NCBI RefSeq assembly: GCF_019431375.1
Contig: NZ_CP080267.1
Coordinates: 1,426,001-1,490,000, forward strand
Source of the DNA: Alcanivorax sp.
GTDB taxonomy: Bacteria; Pseudomonadota; Gammaproteobacteria; Pseudomonadales; Alcanivoracaceae
DNA: 64,000 nucleotides
Direction of reading: 5' to 3'
Positions 16,310 through 27,244 of this stretch are shown here, piece by piece. The position numbers and the translations under genes were made by a program. Position 1 is the stretch's first letter. Each line of letters begins with the position of its first letter. Under the pieces are notes generated by a model. That model searched no databases, was not told the DNA's origin, and was given only the letters and a program-made list of their open reading frames with translations.

Positions 16310-18460
16310 TCAGCGGGTAGCCTCCAGCGCCGTCAGCAGCAGTCGCTGATAGAGATGCGCTCGAATACCATGCGGATCTCTCAACGCCATCCGCTCCAGC
16401 TCCGCAGCGAAATCGCTTTCGCTGCCCTCCTCAAACAGCGCCTTGCGTCCCAACTTCAGGTATTCCTTCTGGCTGACTTTTTCCTTTAGCCAGGTCAGCG
16501 CCTTGAGCAACCGCTGCTCCACCTCGTTGAAGTCACAGCCCAGCGGGAAGGTAGGGAACGCCTTGTCACCATGGCGCTCAGCGATCTCGTGAAGATGCTC
16601 AGGATTATTACGGCGGTAGGGTTCGGGGATCCGGTAATCCTTGCGGAGTTTGCCGGCGGCCTGGGCCTCCTCCATCAGTTCGATCTGGAAACGACTGTCG
16701 GCCACATTGAGCATGGCCATCACCACCTCCTCATCGGTCTTGCCGCGCAGATCGGCCACCCCGTATTCCGTCACCACCACATCGCGCAGATGGCGGGGAA
16801 TGGTGTTATGACCATAGCGGAACACCACATTGCTCATGGCCTCGCCACCGCGCTCGCGCCAGGCGCGGACCATCAGGATGGAACGGGCCCCTTCCAGTTC
16901 ATGGGCCTGGCTGACAAAGTTGTACTGCCCGCCCACCCCACTGAGCACCCGGCCATCTTCTACCTGGTCGGCAACGGCAGCCCCCAACAAGGTCACGGTG
17001 AAAGCGGTATTCACAAAACGGGCATCCTGGCGCTGCAGACGCTTGAGGGTTTCATCACCGTAGAGATGATTGATGAAGCTGATGTGGGTCATGTTGATGG
17101 CCGCCCGGCTCGGTGCATCCAGCTCGCGAAGGCGCTCATAAAACGCCTGGGGACCCAGGAAAAAGCCACCATGCATGACCACGCCACCAGCCAGTTCATC
17201 ACCGAACACCGCCTTGAGAGCTTCTCTTGTGGCGCGGTCGTCCAGATCGTTGACCACGCGGATATTGTTGGGCAACACCAGCTCATCGCCGTGTTTTTCC
17301 ACGTCACTACGGAAAATCCCGAAGCGCTTCAGCTGACGCAAGTGGTCGTGATTGAGACGGCGCCGAATGGCATCCTGCTCGCGCAGGGCATCCAGCAGGG
17401 CCAGACCGGGCTTGGCAGGGTTGTGCATTTCCAGCTGTTGCAAGGGCGCCCAGTCATACACCGGGCGGCGAATAATACCATCATCAATCAGCGTCAGAAG
17501 GCCATGGGTCATCATCTCGCTGCAGCCGTACAGACCTTCGCGGAAGGCGCTTGTGCCGCCTTCCTTTTCCACCAGTTGCTGATGACTTTTCGGCAAGGAC
17601 CAGGCCTTGAGCAGGGATTGGTAAAGGTCGTTATCCAGCTCGCGCAAGCGCAAATGATGCACCAGCGCATCGCCCAGGGCACCGATCCCGATCTGCAGGG
17701 TACCGCCATCCTTCACCAGAGTGCTGGCGTGCAGGCCGACAAAGTGATCCTGGATATTCACCGGCATGTTGGGGGTGCTGAACAGGCGGGTGTGACCCTG
17801 GGCGTCATCCAGCAGGATATCCATGTCCGCCAGCCAGTCGTCCACTCGGGCATCGTTTTCCATAAAGGGCAGATCCCGATGCACCTGCCCCACCGAGACA
17901 ATGGTTTCGCCGGCATCCCGACGCGCCTTGAGCAGGGGCATCAGATCCAGGGTTACCTCAGGGTTACAGGAGAAGCTGTAGCGATCGCTGCCGTCCTCTT
18001 CCCGGTGCGCCAACATCTGCGCCACCACATTGATATTGCGGGCGTTGAGATCCCGGGCCACATGAGTGTAGTTGCTGCTGATGTAATGCTGCTGGGCACT
18101 GTCACTGCCCAACATGCTACCCGGCTGCACAAAGAATTCGAACACGCGGATATTGTCCGGCAAAGCGCTACGCTTCTGGGGTTTCAGATAGGCCAGCTCT
18201 TCATAATCGCCGAACAGGCGGTCGGCGAAGGGATTGAGAAAACGCTTTTCCAGATCACTGCCGGCACCGGGCTTACCCAGTGACAAGGCGGTATAGATAT
18301 CAAGAGTCAGGGAGGGATCCCTTTCCACCCGTGCATAGAGGGCATTCACAAAACGGTTTGGCTTGCCCAGCCCCAGTGGCATGGCCAGGCGGATTTCGCC
18401 ACCGGTCTGCTTGATCACATAATCCACGGCCTGTTCGGCACTCTGCATCCGCTCTGTCAC
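16310..18460 (-). CDS. Acetyl-CoA hydrolase/transferase family protein
   Basis: A 716-residue family I CoA-transferase-type enzyme. The C-terminal catalytic part has GVGGQYNFVSQAHELEGARSI and VVTEYGVADLRGKTDEE, both diagnostic. The protein is about 150-200 residues longer than typical acetyl-CoA hydrolases; the extra residues are spread over the N-terminal half and the tail after RIPEPYRRNNP. It may move CoA between acetate, succinate or other acids; the exact substrates are unknown. It starts 22 bp after the SMR gene and is probably co-transcribed with it. Confidence 0.88.
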   Translation of the reverse strand: MTERMQSAEQAVDYVIKQTGGEIRLAMPLGLGKPNRFVNALYARVERDPSLTLDIYTALSLGKPGAGSDLEKRFLNPFADRLFGDYEELAYLKPQKRSALPDNIRVFEFFVQPGSMLGSDSAQQHYISSNYTHVARDLNARNINVVAQMLAHREEDGSDRYSFSCNPEVTLDLMPLLKARRDAGETIVSVGQVHRDLPFMENDARVDDWLADMDILLDDAQGHTRLFSTPNMPVNIQDHFVGLHASTLVKDGGTLQIGIGALGDALVHHLRLRELDNDLYQSLLKAWSLPKSHQQLVEKEGGTSAFREGLYGCSEMMTHGLLTLIDDGIIRRPVYDWAPLQQLEMHNPAKPGLALLDALREQDAIRRRLNHDHLRQLKRFGIFRSDVEKHGDELVLPNNIRVVNDLDDRATREALKAVFGDELAGGVVMHGGFFLGPQAFYERLRELDAPSRAAINMTHISFINHLYGDETLKRLQRQDARFVNTAFTVTLLGAAVADQVEDGRVLSGVGGQYNFVSQAHELEGARSILMVRAWRERGGEAMSNVVFRYGHNTIPRHLRDVVVTEYGVADLRGKTDEEVVMAMLNVADSRFQIELMEEAQAAGKLRKDYRIPEPYRRNNPEHLHEIAERHGDKAFPTFPLGCDFNEVEQRLLKALTWLKEKVSQKEYLKLGRKALFEEGSESDFAAELERMALRDPHGIRAHLYQRLLLTALEATR

Positions 18461-18482
18461 GGGAACTCCTTGTCTCGTTGGT

Positions 18483-18812
18483 TCAGTGTCCGCTGGTCTG
18501 TGACACGAACGTCACCAGCACCACGCCGACCACAATGAACGCCATGCCCACCATCGCAGGCAGGTCTGGCTGCTGACGGAAAAACAGCGCACCTACCAGC
18601 GCAATCAATACAATACCGACACCGGCCCACACCGCATAGGCTATGCCCATGGGAATGGTGCGCAAGGTCAACGATAGCGCATAGAAAGCGATGCTGTAGC
18701 CCACCACGGTGACCACGGAGGGCCACAACCGGGAGAAACCCTGGGAGGCATTCAATGCGCTGGTCGCCACCACTTCGGCAAGGATGGCCACGGCAAGATA
18801 AACATAGCCCAT
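18483..18812 (-). CDS. Small multidrug resistance (SMR) transporter
   Basis: A 109-residue, four-helix inner-membrane protein of the EmrE/QacE type. The essential membrane glutamate is Glu13 (YLAVAILAEVVATSALN), the second signature is IPMGIAYAVWAGVGIVLIAL. It exports cationic hydrophobic compounds by proton antiport as an antiparallel dimer. EmrE-type rather than SugE-type is suggested by AYAVWAGVG. It ends 22 bp before the acetyl-CoA hydrolase gene. Confidence 0.92.
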   Translation of the reverse strand: MGYVYLAVAILAEVVATSALNASQGFSRLWPSVVTVVGYSIAFYALSLTLRTIPMGIAYAVWAGVGIVLIALVGALFFRQQPDLPAMVGMAFIVVGVVLVTFVSQTSGH

Positions 18813-18820
18813 GTCGGATC

Positions 18821-19825
18821 CTATTCAGGAGCGAGCTGTGTCAGCAAGGTTTCCCAGTGTGCCAGTTGTTGTTGCGCAAAGTCAGCCTGGGGATGACGGA
18901 CGATCAGCACCAGGCGGGTTTGACTATCCTGGTCGGGCCATTGGTTGAGGGGGGCCAACTCCGGCTCCTGTCCTTCCACCCATTGCACTAGCAAGGGGCC
19001 ATCGAGCCCTTCCACGCGCAGCAGGCCTTTTACCCGGATCAGGGCATCACCGCATTGCTCGGCAAGTTGTTTGAGGGCAGCCTGCCACAGGGGCCAGGAC
19101 AGCAGGCCATCCCAGCGCAGGGAGGCACTGTAAAGCTGATGACGGGATGGAGGGGGAACCGGTCGCTGTGGCGACAGCAGCGAGCTACTCGATGGGGCCG
19201 GCGCAAAACTGCCGGTGACCCGGCAACGACGGGGAAAGGACTGTGCCAGCAGGTCCACCGGGGCCGGTTCCGGGTAGATGCGCGCGGTGGGGTTAAGCGC
19301 TGCCAGTTGCACCTTCAAGGCCGCCAGGTCTTGCGGCTGGCATTGCTCCGTTTTCGACAACAACAGGGCATCGGCGGCGTGGATCTGTTCCAGCCACTCC
19401 GGGTGACGTTCCAGGCTACGGACGCCAGCCACAGCATCCACCACGGTCAGCACTGATTGGCAGAAGAAGCGTTTCTTCAGCCAGGGATCCTGCTCCAGCG
19501 GAGCGGTGACACCGAACGGATCGGCAGCGCCGGTGGTTTCCAGCAGCAGCGTAGAAAACGCTGGTAGCTCACCATTTTTGCGGGCCATGAAAAGGTTGCG
19601 CAGAGTGCTCGACAGGGAGCCCTGTATCACACAGCAGAGGCAACCACCGGACAGCAGAGTCACCGGCACCCGCCCGGGGCCGGTGAGGTGCTGGTCGATA
19701 CCAATATCGCCCAGCTCATTGATGATCACCGCCAGGTCCTGACGCTCGCTGAGCCAGCGGTTGAGCATCGTGGTCTTGCCGCTGCCCAGAAATCCGCTCA
19801 GGACAACAACCGGCAAGCGTTCCAT
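18821..19825 (-). CDS. COG0523 (CobW/P47K) GTP-binding metallochaperone-like protein
   Basis: A 334-residue G3E-family GTPase. Walker A is SGFLGSGKTT, the metal-binding CxCC motif is at residues 62-65 (GGCLCCVIQG), and the switch region ETTGAADP follows. The CobW C-terminal domain is present from about residue 225. COG0523 proteins deliver zinc or other metals to client enzymes. It follows pyrC directly (3 bp), and PyrC is a zinc enzyme, so PyrC is an attractive client. The first in-frame codon is TTG; the adjacent ATG at 19825 is preferred. Confidence 0.88.
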   Translation of the reverse strand: MERLPVVVLSGFLGSGKTTMLNRWLSERQDLAVIINELGDIGIDQHLTGPGRVPVTLLSGGCLCCVIQGSLSSTLRNLFMARKNGELPAFSTLLLETTGAADPFGVTAPLEQDPWLKKRFFCQSVLTVVDAVAGVRSLERHPEWLEQIHAADALLLSKTEQCQPQDLAALKVQLAALNPTARIYPEPAPVDLLAQSFPRRCRVTGSFAPAPSSSSLLSPQRPVPPPSRHQLYSASLRWDGLLSWPLWQAALKQLAEQCGDALIRVKGLLRVEGLDGPLLVQWVEGQEPELAPLNQWPDQDSQTRLVLIVRHPQADFAQQQLAHWETLLTQLAPE

Positions 19826-19828
19826 CAA

Positions 19829-20863
19829 TCAGCCCAGGGACCAGGGCAGTTGCTGGCCGGCGTAGAACGGCACCATGGCCTCCCCCGCCGCATCAATCAC
19901 CTCAGGCACAGACCAGGGTTTGCGCACCAGGGTCACGGTGTCGGTATGGCGGGGCAACCGGTAGAAATCCGCGCCGAAGTGGCTGGCAAAACCTTCCAGC
20001 TTGTCCAGGGCGTTGTGCTGCTCCAGAAAGCTGGCATACAACGGCAGCGCCGCCCGGGCGGAATAGCAGCCAGCACAGCCACAGGCCGCTTCTTTCTTGT
20101 TGCGTGGATGCGGGGCGGAATCGGTGCCAAGGAAGAAGCGGCCATGGCCTTCCAGCACCGCCTGCTGGATGCTTTGCTGATGCTGACGTCGCTTGAGAAT
20201 GGGCAGGCAATAGTTGTGTGGCCGCACACCACCCACCAGCAGATCGTTGCGGTTCATCAGCAGGTGTTGCGGCGTCACGGTAGCCGCGGTCAGCTCGCTG
20301 GCCTCGCGCACAAAGTGAACGCCTTCTGACGTGGTCACATGCTCGAAGACAATGCGCAGGCCGGGAAACTGGCGACGGATATCATTGAGGTAACGGTCAA
20401 TAAAGACTTTTTCGCGGTCGAAGATATCAATGTCCGCATCGGTGACTTCACCGTGGACCAGCAGCGGCACATCGTGCTTTTCCATGGCCGCGTAGAGATG
20501 GGTAATCTTGCCCGGATCGGTAACGCCGCTGTCGGAATTGGTGGTGGCGCCAGCCGGATACAGCTTGAAGGCATGCACGAAGTCACTCTTGGCGGCTCGC
20601 TCCACCTCTTCCACCGGCGTGGTATCGGTCAGGTACAACACCATCAACGGCTCGAAGGCAACGCCCGCCGGCACCTGGGCCAGAATCCGCTGCCGGTACT
20701 CGTCCGCCTGGGCCACGGTATTCACCGGTGGCGTCAGGTTGGGCATGACAATGGCACGGCCAAACACGTTCGCCGTGGCGGGCACCGTCTCGGCAAGCAG
20801 ATCGCCGTCGCGGAAATGAAGATGCCAGTCGTCGGGGCGGGCGATGGTCAGGGTGTCAGTCAT
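19829..20863 (-). CDS. pyrC: Dihydroorotase
   Basis: A 344-residue class II dihydroorotase that closes N-carbamoyl-aspartate to dihydroorotate in pyrimidine synthesis. Metal ligands are seen in DDWHLHFRDG, the carboxylated Lys lies in FKLYPAGATTNS, and further His/Asp ligands in LVHGEV, EHVTT and GTDSAPH. AAGGTGA 5 bp before MTDTLTIARP fixes the start. It heads a two-gene unit with the COG0523 GTPase. Confidence 0.95.
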   Translation of the reverse strand: MTDTLTIARPDDWHLHFRDGDLLAETVPATANVFGRAIVMPNLTPPVNTVAQADEYRQRILAQVPAGVAFEPLMVLYLTDTTPVEEVERAAKSDFVHAFKLYPAGATTNSDSGVTDPGKITHLYAAMEKHDVPLLVHGEVTDADIDIFDREKVFIDRYLNDIRRQFPGLRIVFEHVTTSEGVHFVREASELTAATVTPQHLLMNRNDLLVGGVRPHNYCLPILKRRQHQQSIQQAVLEGHGRFFLGTDSAPHPRNKKEAACGCAGCYSARAALPLYASFLEQHNALDKLEGFASHFGADFYRLPRHTDTVTLVRKPWSVPEVIDAAGEAMVPFYAGQQLPWSLG

Positions 20864-21024
20864 GGCGTCACCTTGTCGGAATTTTTTCGGGGGGATAGTG
20901 TAGCGCAACTGCCGGGTCGGGCGGGTTGAAAATGTTTGCCAGTGGGTATGAGCGGATCTCGTTAGCGTGCTTTTTGCGTAGGAGCCTTAATCAGTGAGGC
21001 GTCACGAGTGAGGAAACCGGAGAG

Positions 21025-21051
21025 GCTTCGCCTTGCGAGCAAGGCTCCAAC
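21025..21051. repeat. REP-like unit (GTTGGAGC type)
   Basis: GCTTCGCCTTGCGAGCAAGGCTCCAAC is one unit of the family also at 7611, 26646, 32660 and 44391. It lies in the 220-bp gap between pyrC and tRNA-Ser, which contains no gene. Confidence 0.6.
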
Positions 21052-21054
21052 GAA

Positions 21055-21079
21055 AAACGCCCCGCAGTGCGGGGCGTTT
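21055..21079 (-). terminator. Intrinsic terminator of tRNA-Ser
   Basis: Read on the minus strand, AAACGCCCCGC-ACT-GCGGGGCGTTTTT is an 11-bp stem with a U run, 8 bp after the tRNA 3' end. Confidence 0.85.
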
Positions 21080-21087
21080 CGAATATA

Positions 21088-21177
21088 TGGCGGAGAGGGC
21101 GGGATTCGAACCCGCGATACGGTAACCCGTATGGTTCCTTAGCAGGGAACTGGTTTCAGCCACTCACCCACCTCTCC
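21088..21177 (-). tRNA. tRNA-Ser (anticodon GCU)
   Basis: The minus strand folds as a class II tRNA: acceptor GGAGAGG/CCTCTCC, discriminator G, encoded CCA, GGTTCGAATCC T-arm and a long variable arm (CATACGGGTTACCGTATCG). The anticodon loop reads CTGCTAA, giving GCU for AGC/AGU codons. It lies downstream of csrA, as is common in gammaproteobacteria. Confidence 0.95.
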
Positions 21178-21280
21178 GGAATGCGGTCAAACTGTCAGTC
21201 TGGAATTCGGGCTCTTGCTGGCCTGTTTCCAAACTCGCCGCGCATCATAACGATTTTGCGGAGAAAATACAGCCCAAAAA

Positions 21281-21469
21281 TCAGGCAGACTCACCGTCTG
21301 GTGATTTTTCGTGCTGAATCCGCTGGTAGATTTCTTCCCGATGCACAGCAACCTCTTTCGGCGCATTCACACCGATGCGAACCTGGTTACCTTTTACACC
21401 CAGAACAGTCACGGTGACTTCATCACCTACCATCAGGGTCTCACCAACTCGACGCGTAAGAATTAACAT
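21281..21469 (-). CDS. csrA: Carbon storage regulator CsrA/RsmA
   Basis: The 62-residue RNA-binding homodimer represses translation by binding GGA motifs near ribosome sites. MLILTRRVGETLMVGDEVTVTVLGVKGNQVRIGVNAPKEVAVHREEIYQRI is canonical, with the key Arg44 and the strand-1 residues conserved; the tail HEKSPDGESA is variable. AGGAGG lies 6 bp upstream. A weak hairpin (CAGAC-GGTGA-GTCTG) overlaps the 3' end and runs into ATTTTT. Its likely antagonist sRNA is also in the window (45052-45180). Confidence 0.97.
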   Translation of the reverse strand: MLILTRRVGETLMVGDEVTVTVLGVKGNQVRIGVNAPKEVAVHREEIYQRIQHEKSPDGESA

Positions 21470-21680
21470 AATGATCCCTCCTGGGGTCCTTCAATTTCCG
21501 TGAGCGCATGCCGTACCTGAGGCTCTCGGGTTGCCGTCCTTGACGACTCCTTGGTGCGGGACCATTTACCCACCCCTGGCACGGGGGGCGGTAGTATGCC
21601 TGAAGCGGTTTCGTAAGTCTCGCCGTGAAGGGCGCTCGACCAACCGGTCGTCGCCCTGCACATACCTGATAGTATGTGGA

Positions 21681-22907
21681 TCAGCTTGAAGGCTGATCCA
21701 GCTCAAAGGCGGAGTGCAGAGCACGTACCGCCAGCTCCAGGTATTTCTCGGCAATCACCACGGACACCTTGATTTCGGAGGTGGAAATCATCTCGATGTT
21801 GACCCCTTCGTTGGCCAGGGTTTCAAACATCTTGGATGCTACACCTGCGTGGGAACGCATGCCCACACCCACCAGGGACACCTTGGCGATCTTGTCATCG
21901 CCAATGATTTCCGGGTTGCCCAGCTCGTCGGAGGCCTTGCGCAGGGCTTCCTGGGCACGGGCGAAATCGTTGCGGTGCACGGTGAAGGTAAAGTCGGCGG
22001 CGCCGTCCTTGCCCACATTCTGCACGATCATGTCCACTTCGATGTTCTCTGCACTCACCGGGCCGAGGATCTTGTAGGCAATGCCCGGGGTATCCGGGGC
22101 GCCACGCACGATGATTTTGGCTTCATCACGGGTAAAGGCAATTCCGGAGATTACCGGCTTTTCCATATCAACCTCGTCGTCGACGGTAATGAGAGTTCCA
22201 GGACCATCCTGGAAGCTGGACAAGACACGCAGCGGCACATTGTATTTGCCGGCGAATTCCACAGAGCGGATCTGCAGGACCTTGGAGCCCTGACTGGCCA
22301 TTTCCAGCATTTCCTCGAAGGTAATGCTGTCCAGGCGACGGGCGTTATCCACCACACGGGGGTCGGTGGTGTAGACGCCGTCCACGTCGGTATAGATCTG
22401 GCACTCGTCGGCCTGCAATGCGGCGGCCAGCGCCACGGCGGTGGTGTCGGAGCCGCCACGGCCGAGAGTGGTAATGTTGCCGTCGGCATCCACACCCTGG
22501 AACCCGGCCACCACCACAACGCTGCCGCCATTCAGATCGGCGCGCACTTTCTTGTCGTCGATCTCTTCGATACGGGCCTTGGAATGGACACTGTCGGTGC
22601 GCAGGGGAATCTGGCTGCCGGTGTAGGAGCGGGCATTGATGCCCTGCTTCTGCAACGCCATGGACAACAGGGCAATGGTGACCTGCTCGCCGGTGGACAC
22701 CAGCACATCCATCTCGCGGGGTGAAGGGTTATCACTGACACCTTTGGCCAGCTCGATCAGGCGGTTGGTTTCGCCGCTCATGGCGGACACCACCACGACC
22801 ACCTGGTCGCCCCGTTTATGAAAGCCTGCCACCTTCTCGGCGACGGCTTGAATGCGTTCGACCGTACCCACTGAGGTACCGCCGTATTTCTGCACTATAA
22901 GGGCCAT
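21681..22907 (-). CDS. lysC: Aspartate kinase
   Basis: A 408-residue monofunctional enzyme that phosphorylates aspartate for lysine, threonine and methionine synthesis. The kinase domain has KYGGTSVGT at the start, GRGGSDTTAVALAAAL and FEEMLEMAS; two ACT domains (about residues 265-400) provide feedback control, seen in VGKDGAADFTFTV and KVSLVGVGMRSHAGVASKMF. It lies between alaS and csrA in the conserved order. The 211 bp between lysC and csrA hold the csrA promoter region and no gene. Confidence 0.96.
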   Translation of the reverse strand: MALIVQKYGGTSVGTVERIQAVAEKVAGFHKRGDQVVVVVSAMSGETNRLIELAKGVSDNPSPREMDVLVSTGEQVTIALLSMALQKQGINARSYTGSQIPLRTDSVHSKARIEEIDDKKVRADLNGGSVVVVAGFQGVDADGNITTLGRGGSDTTAVALAAALQADECQIYTDVDGVYTTDPRVVDNARRLDSITFEEMLEMASQGSKVLQIRSVEFAGKYNVPLRVLSSFQDGPGTLITVDDEVDMEKPVISGIAFTRDEAKIIVRGAPDTPGIAYKILGPVSAENIEVDMIVQNVGKDGAADFTFTVHRNDFARAQEALRKASDELGNPEIIGDDKIAKVSLVGVGMRSHAGVASKMFETLANEGVNIEMISTSEIKVSVVIAEKYLELAVRALHSAFELDQPSS

Positions 22908-23000
22908 AAAGTCGCTTTATCTGCAAAAAAGAGCGCGTAACCTTAGCAGAAACGCGCCGGGATTTCATGTTGAGGGCTGAGCCGTGGTCTTGACCGCAGC

Positions 23001-25601
<2,601 letters not shown>

Positions 25602-25676
25602 AGGAGAAACATTATCGGCTGGCTGTCAGAGAGCGCCGAGTATACCGCCCCCAAGGCCCGGTTGCGATGGTTCAGT

Positions 25677-25774
25677 AAGCTGCGAGCTACTAGCTTCTAG
25701 CTGCGAGAAAAACCCAAACCAAAAGGAGCTTCTTCTTTAATCTAACAGCTAGAAGCTAGCAGCTCGTAGCTCGT
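25677..25774. repeat. Heptad-word inverted element (AGCTCGT type)
   Basis: The left arm reads AGCTGCG-AGCTACT-AGCTTCT-AGCTGCG from 25678 and the right arm AGCTAGA-AGCTAGC-AGCTCGT-AGCTCGT from 25747. The arms are near inverse complements and enclose about 40 bp of AT-richer DNA. It fills the gap between the alaS start and the TauE-like gene stop. The same words occur at 54070 and 62928. Confidence 0.75.
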
Positions 25775-25776
25775 CT

Positions 25777-26544
25777 CTAGCCCTTGATCGCCGCCGCCAG
25801 ACATACCGCCAGCACCATCACCAGCAGAATGCGCTTGAGCACTCTCGGCGAGACCCGGTGGGCGAAGCCCACGCCCAGGCGTACGCCCAGCAGCGTGCCG
25901 GCGGCTACCAGCAGGCCGGGTAGCCAGGCTACCTGATCCCGGGCCACGAAAATGCCCAGGGCCAGCACGGTGAAGCTGCCGGTAATGGCCAGTTTCAGGG
26001 CGTTGCCGCGCAGCATGTCATAGCGAAGCTGGCCCACCAGCACGGCGATCAGTACAAAGCCCACCCCCGCCTGCACAAAGCCACCATAGGCACCACAGAA
26101 GAACAGCCCCAGCCAGCCGGCCACGGAGTCGTTGGGTTGCAGTGGCACTTCATCCGCTGCCGGCGACAACTGATTGGGTTTGAACACCATGATCAGGGCC
26201 ACCACCACCAGGGTGGTCAGCAATACGGGTTTGAGGATGGATTCCGGCAAATAGGAGGCTGCCAGGGTACCCACCAACGTACCCAGCAAACAGGGCACCA
26301 GTATTGCCGGCAGCGGCTTGAACGGCATGGTGCCGCGCTTGTTGAACTGGCGCACTGCCTCCACGCTCTGAATCAGCACCCCCACCCGCATGGTGCCATT
26401 GGCCAGCGCCGCACTCATGCCGCTGAGCATCAGCAGCGGCAGGATCAGCAGACCTCCACCACCGGCCAGGGTGTTGATAAAGCCGGCCAATACACCGGCA
26501 CCCAGCATGGCCGCCGCCAGCCAGGGATCAGACAGGTATTCCAT
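25777..26544 (-). CDS. TauE/SafE-family membrane permease
   Basis: A 255-residue protein of about eight membrane helices, with the family repeats GAGVLAGFINTLAGGGGLLILPLLMLSG near the N-terminus and GAYGGFVQAGVGFVLIA in the second half. Such proteins export or take up sulfonates, sulfite or other organic anions; the substrate here is unknown. The longer open frame upstream crosses a REP pair and is not credible, so MEYLSDPWLAAAM is taken as the start even though its ribosome site is weak (GAG 8 bp upstream). Confidence 0.85.
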   Translation of the reverse strand: MEYLSDPWLAAAMLGAGVLAGFINTLAGGGGLLILPLLMLSGMSAALANGTMRVGVLIQSVEAVRQFNKRGTMPFKPLPAILVPCLLGTLVGTLAASYLPESILKPVLLTTLVVVALIMVFKPNQLSPAADEVPLQPNDSVAGWLGLFFCGAYGGFVQAGVGFVLIAVLVGQLRYDMLRGNALKLAITGSFTVLALGIFVARDQVAWLPGLLVAAGTLLGVRLGVGFAHRVSPRVLKRILLVMVLAVCLAAAIKG

Positions 26545-26645
26545 GGGAGGTCTCACACAAGCCGAAAAGCGAAGGATACGCCTTGAACAGGATTCAAACC
26601 AAGAGACAAATGATCGTGTGGCCAGCTCCTTGGACCACAACCCGG

Positions 26646-26735
26646 CCCCGTTGGAGCTTTGCTCGCAAGGCGAAGGGGCGAATGAATCCAAGTGCCTGCT
26701 GAAATCTTCGCTTTGCGAGCAAAGCTCCAACGGGG
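26646..26735. repeat. REP pair in inverted orientation (BIME-like)
   Basis: CCCCGTTGGAGCTTTGCTCG at 26646 and its inverse GAGCAAAGCTCCAACGGGG ending at 26735 flank about 30 bp. It lies between the 3' end of recX and the TauE-like start, a gap without genes. Confidence 0.7.
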
Positions 26736-26776
26736 TAAAGGTATGAAAAGTAATGATGGGAGTGCGAGGGAACGAA

Positions 26777-27244
26777 CTACAACTCGTCGTCCGGTGAGCC
26801 ATCCAGTGCAGCAAAGCTCTGCTCAGCATCGAAACCCCGCTGTTGCAGGAACCGGAGCTGGCGGGCCTTTTCTTTCTGATCCTTGCCCGGGTACTGACGA
26901 AAGCGCCGGGCCCGCACGTCCCGGGCCAGGGCGAACCAGTCCACCTCTGCCTCCTCCAGAGCCTGGGCAATCAGTTCATTGTCCACGCCCTTGAGTTGCA
27001 GCTCCTGGCGGATTCGCAATGCACCCTGCCCTCGCTCAATCCGGGAGCGCACAAAAAAACCGGCAAAGCGCCGGTCATCGATAAAGCCATGTTCTTCACA
27101 CCAGGCCATCACGGTGTTAAGCGCCGGATGCTCACCCACCTTGCTGCGCAGCTTGGTTTCCAGCTCGCGGCGGGCATGATCCCGACGCGCCAGCAGGCTG
27201 ACAGCCCGCTGGCGCAGTTCGGATTCAGTGAGCGGTTCACTCAT
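26777..27244 (-). CDS. recX: Regulatory protein RecX
   Basis: A 155-residue inhibitor of RecA filament extension. The repeat-type three-helix motifs are visible (AVSLLARRDHARRELETKL, HGFIDDRRFAGFFVRSRIERGQGALRIRQELQLKGV). The ATG overlaps the recA stop by 8 bp (ATGAGTGA), so translation is coupled to recA; 68 upstream codons in frame lie inside recA and are ignored. Confidence 0.95.
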   Translation of the reverse strand: MSEPLTESELRQRAVSLLARRDHARRELETKLRSKVGEHPALNTVMAWCEEHGFIDDRRFAGFFVRSRIERGQGALRIRQELQLKGVDNELIAQALEEAEVDWFALARDVRARRFRQYPGKDQKEKARQLRFLQQRGFDAEQSFAALDGSPDDEL

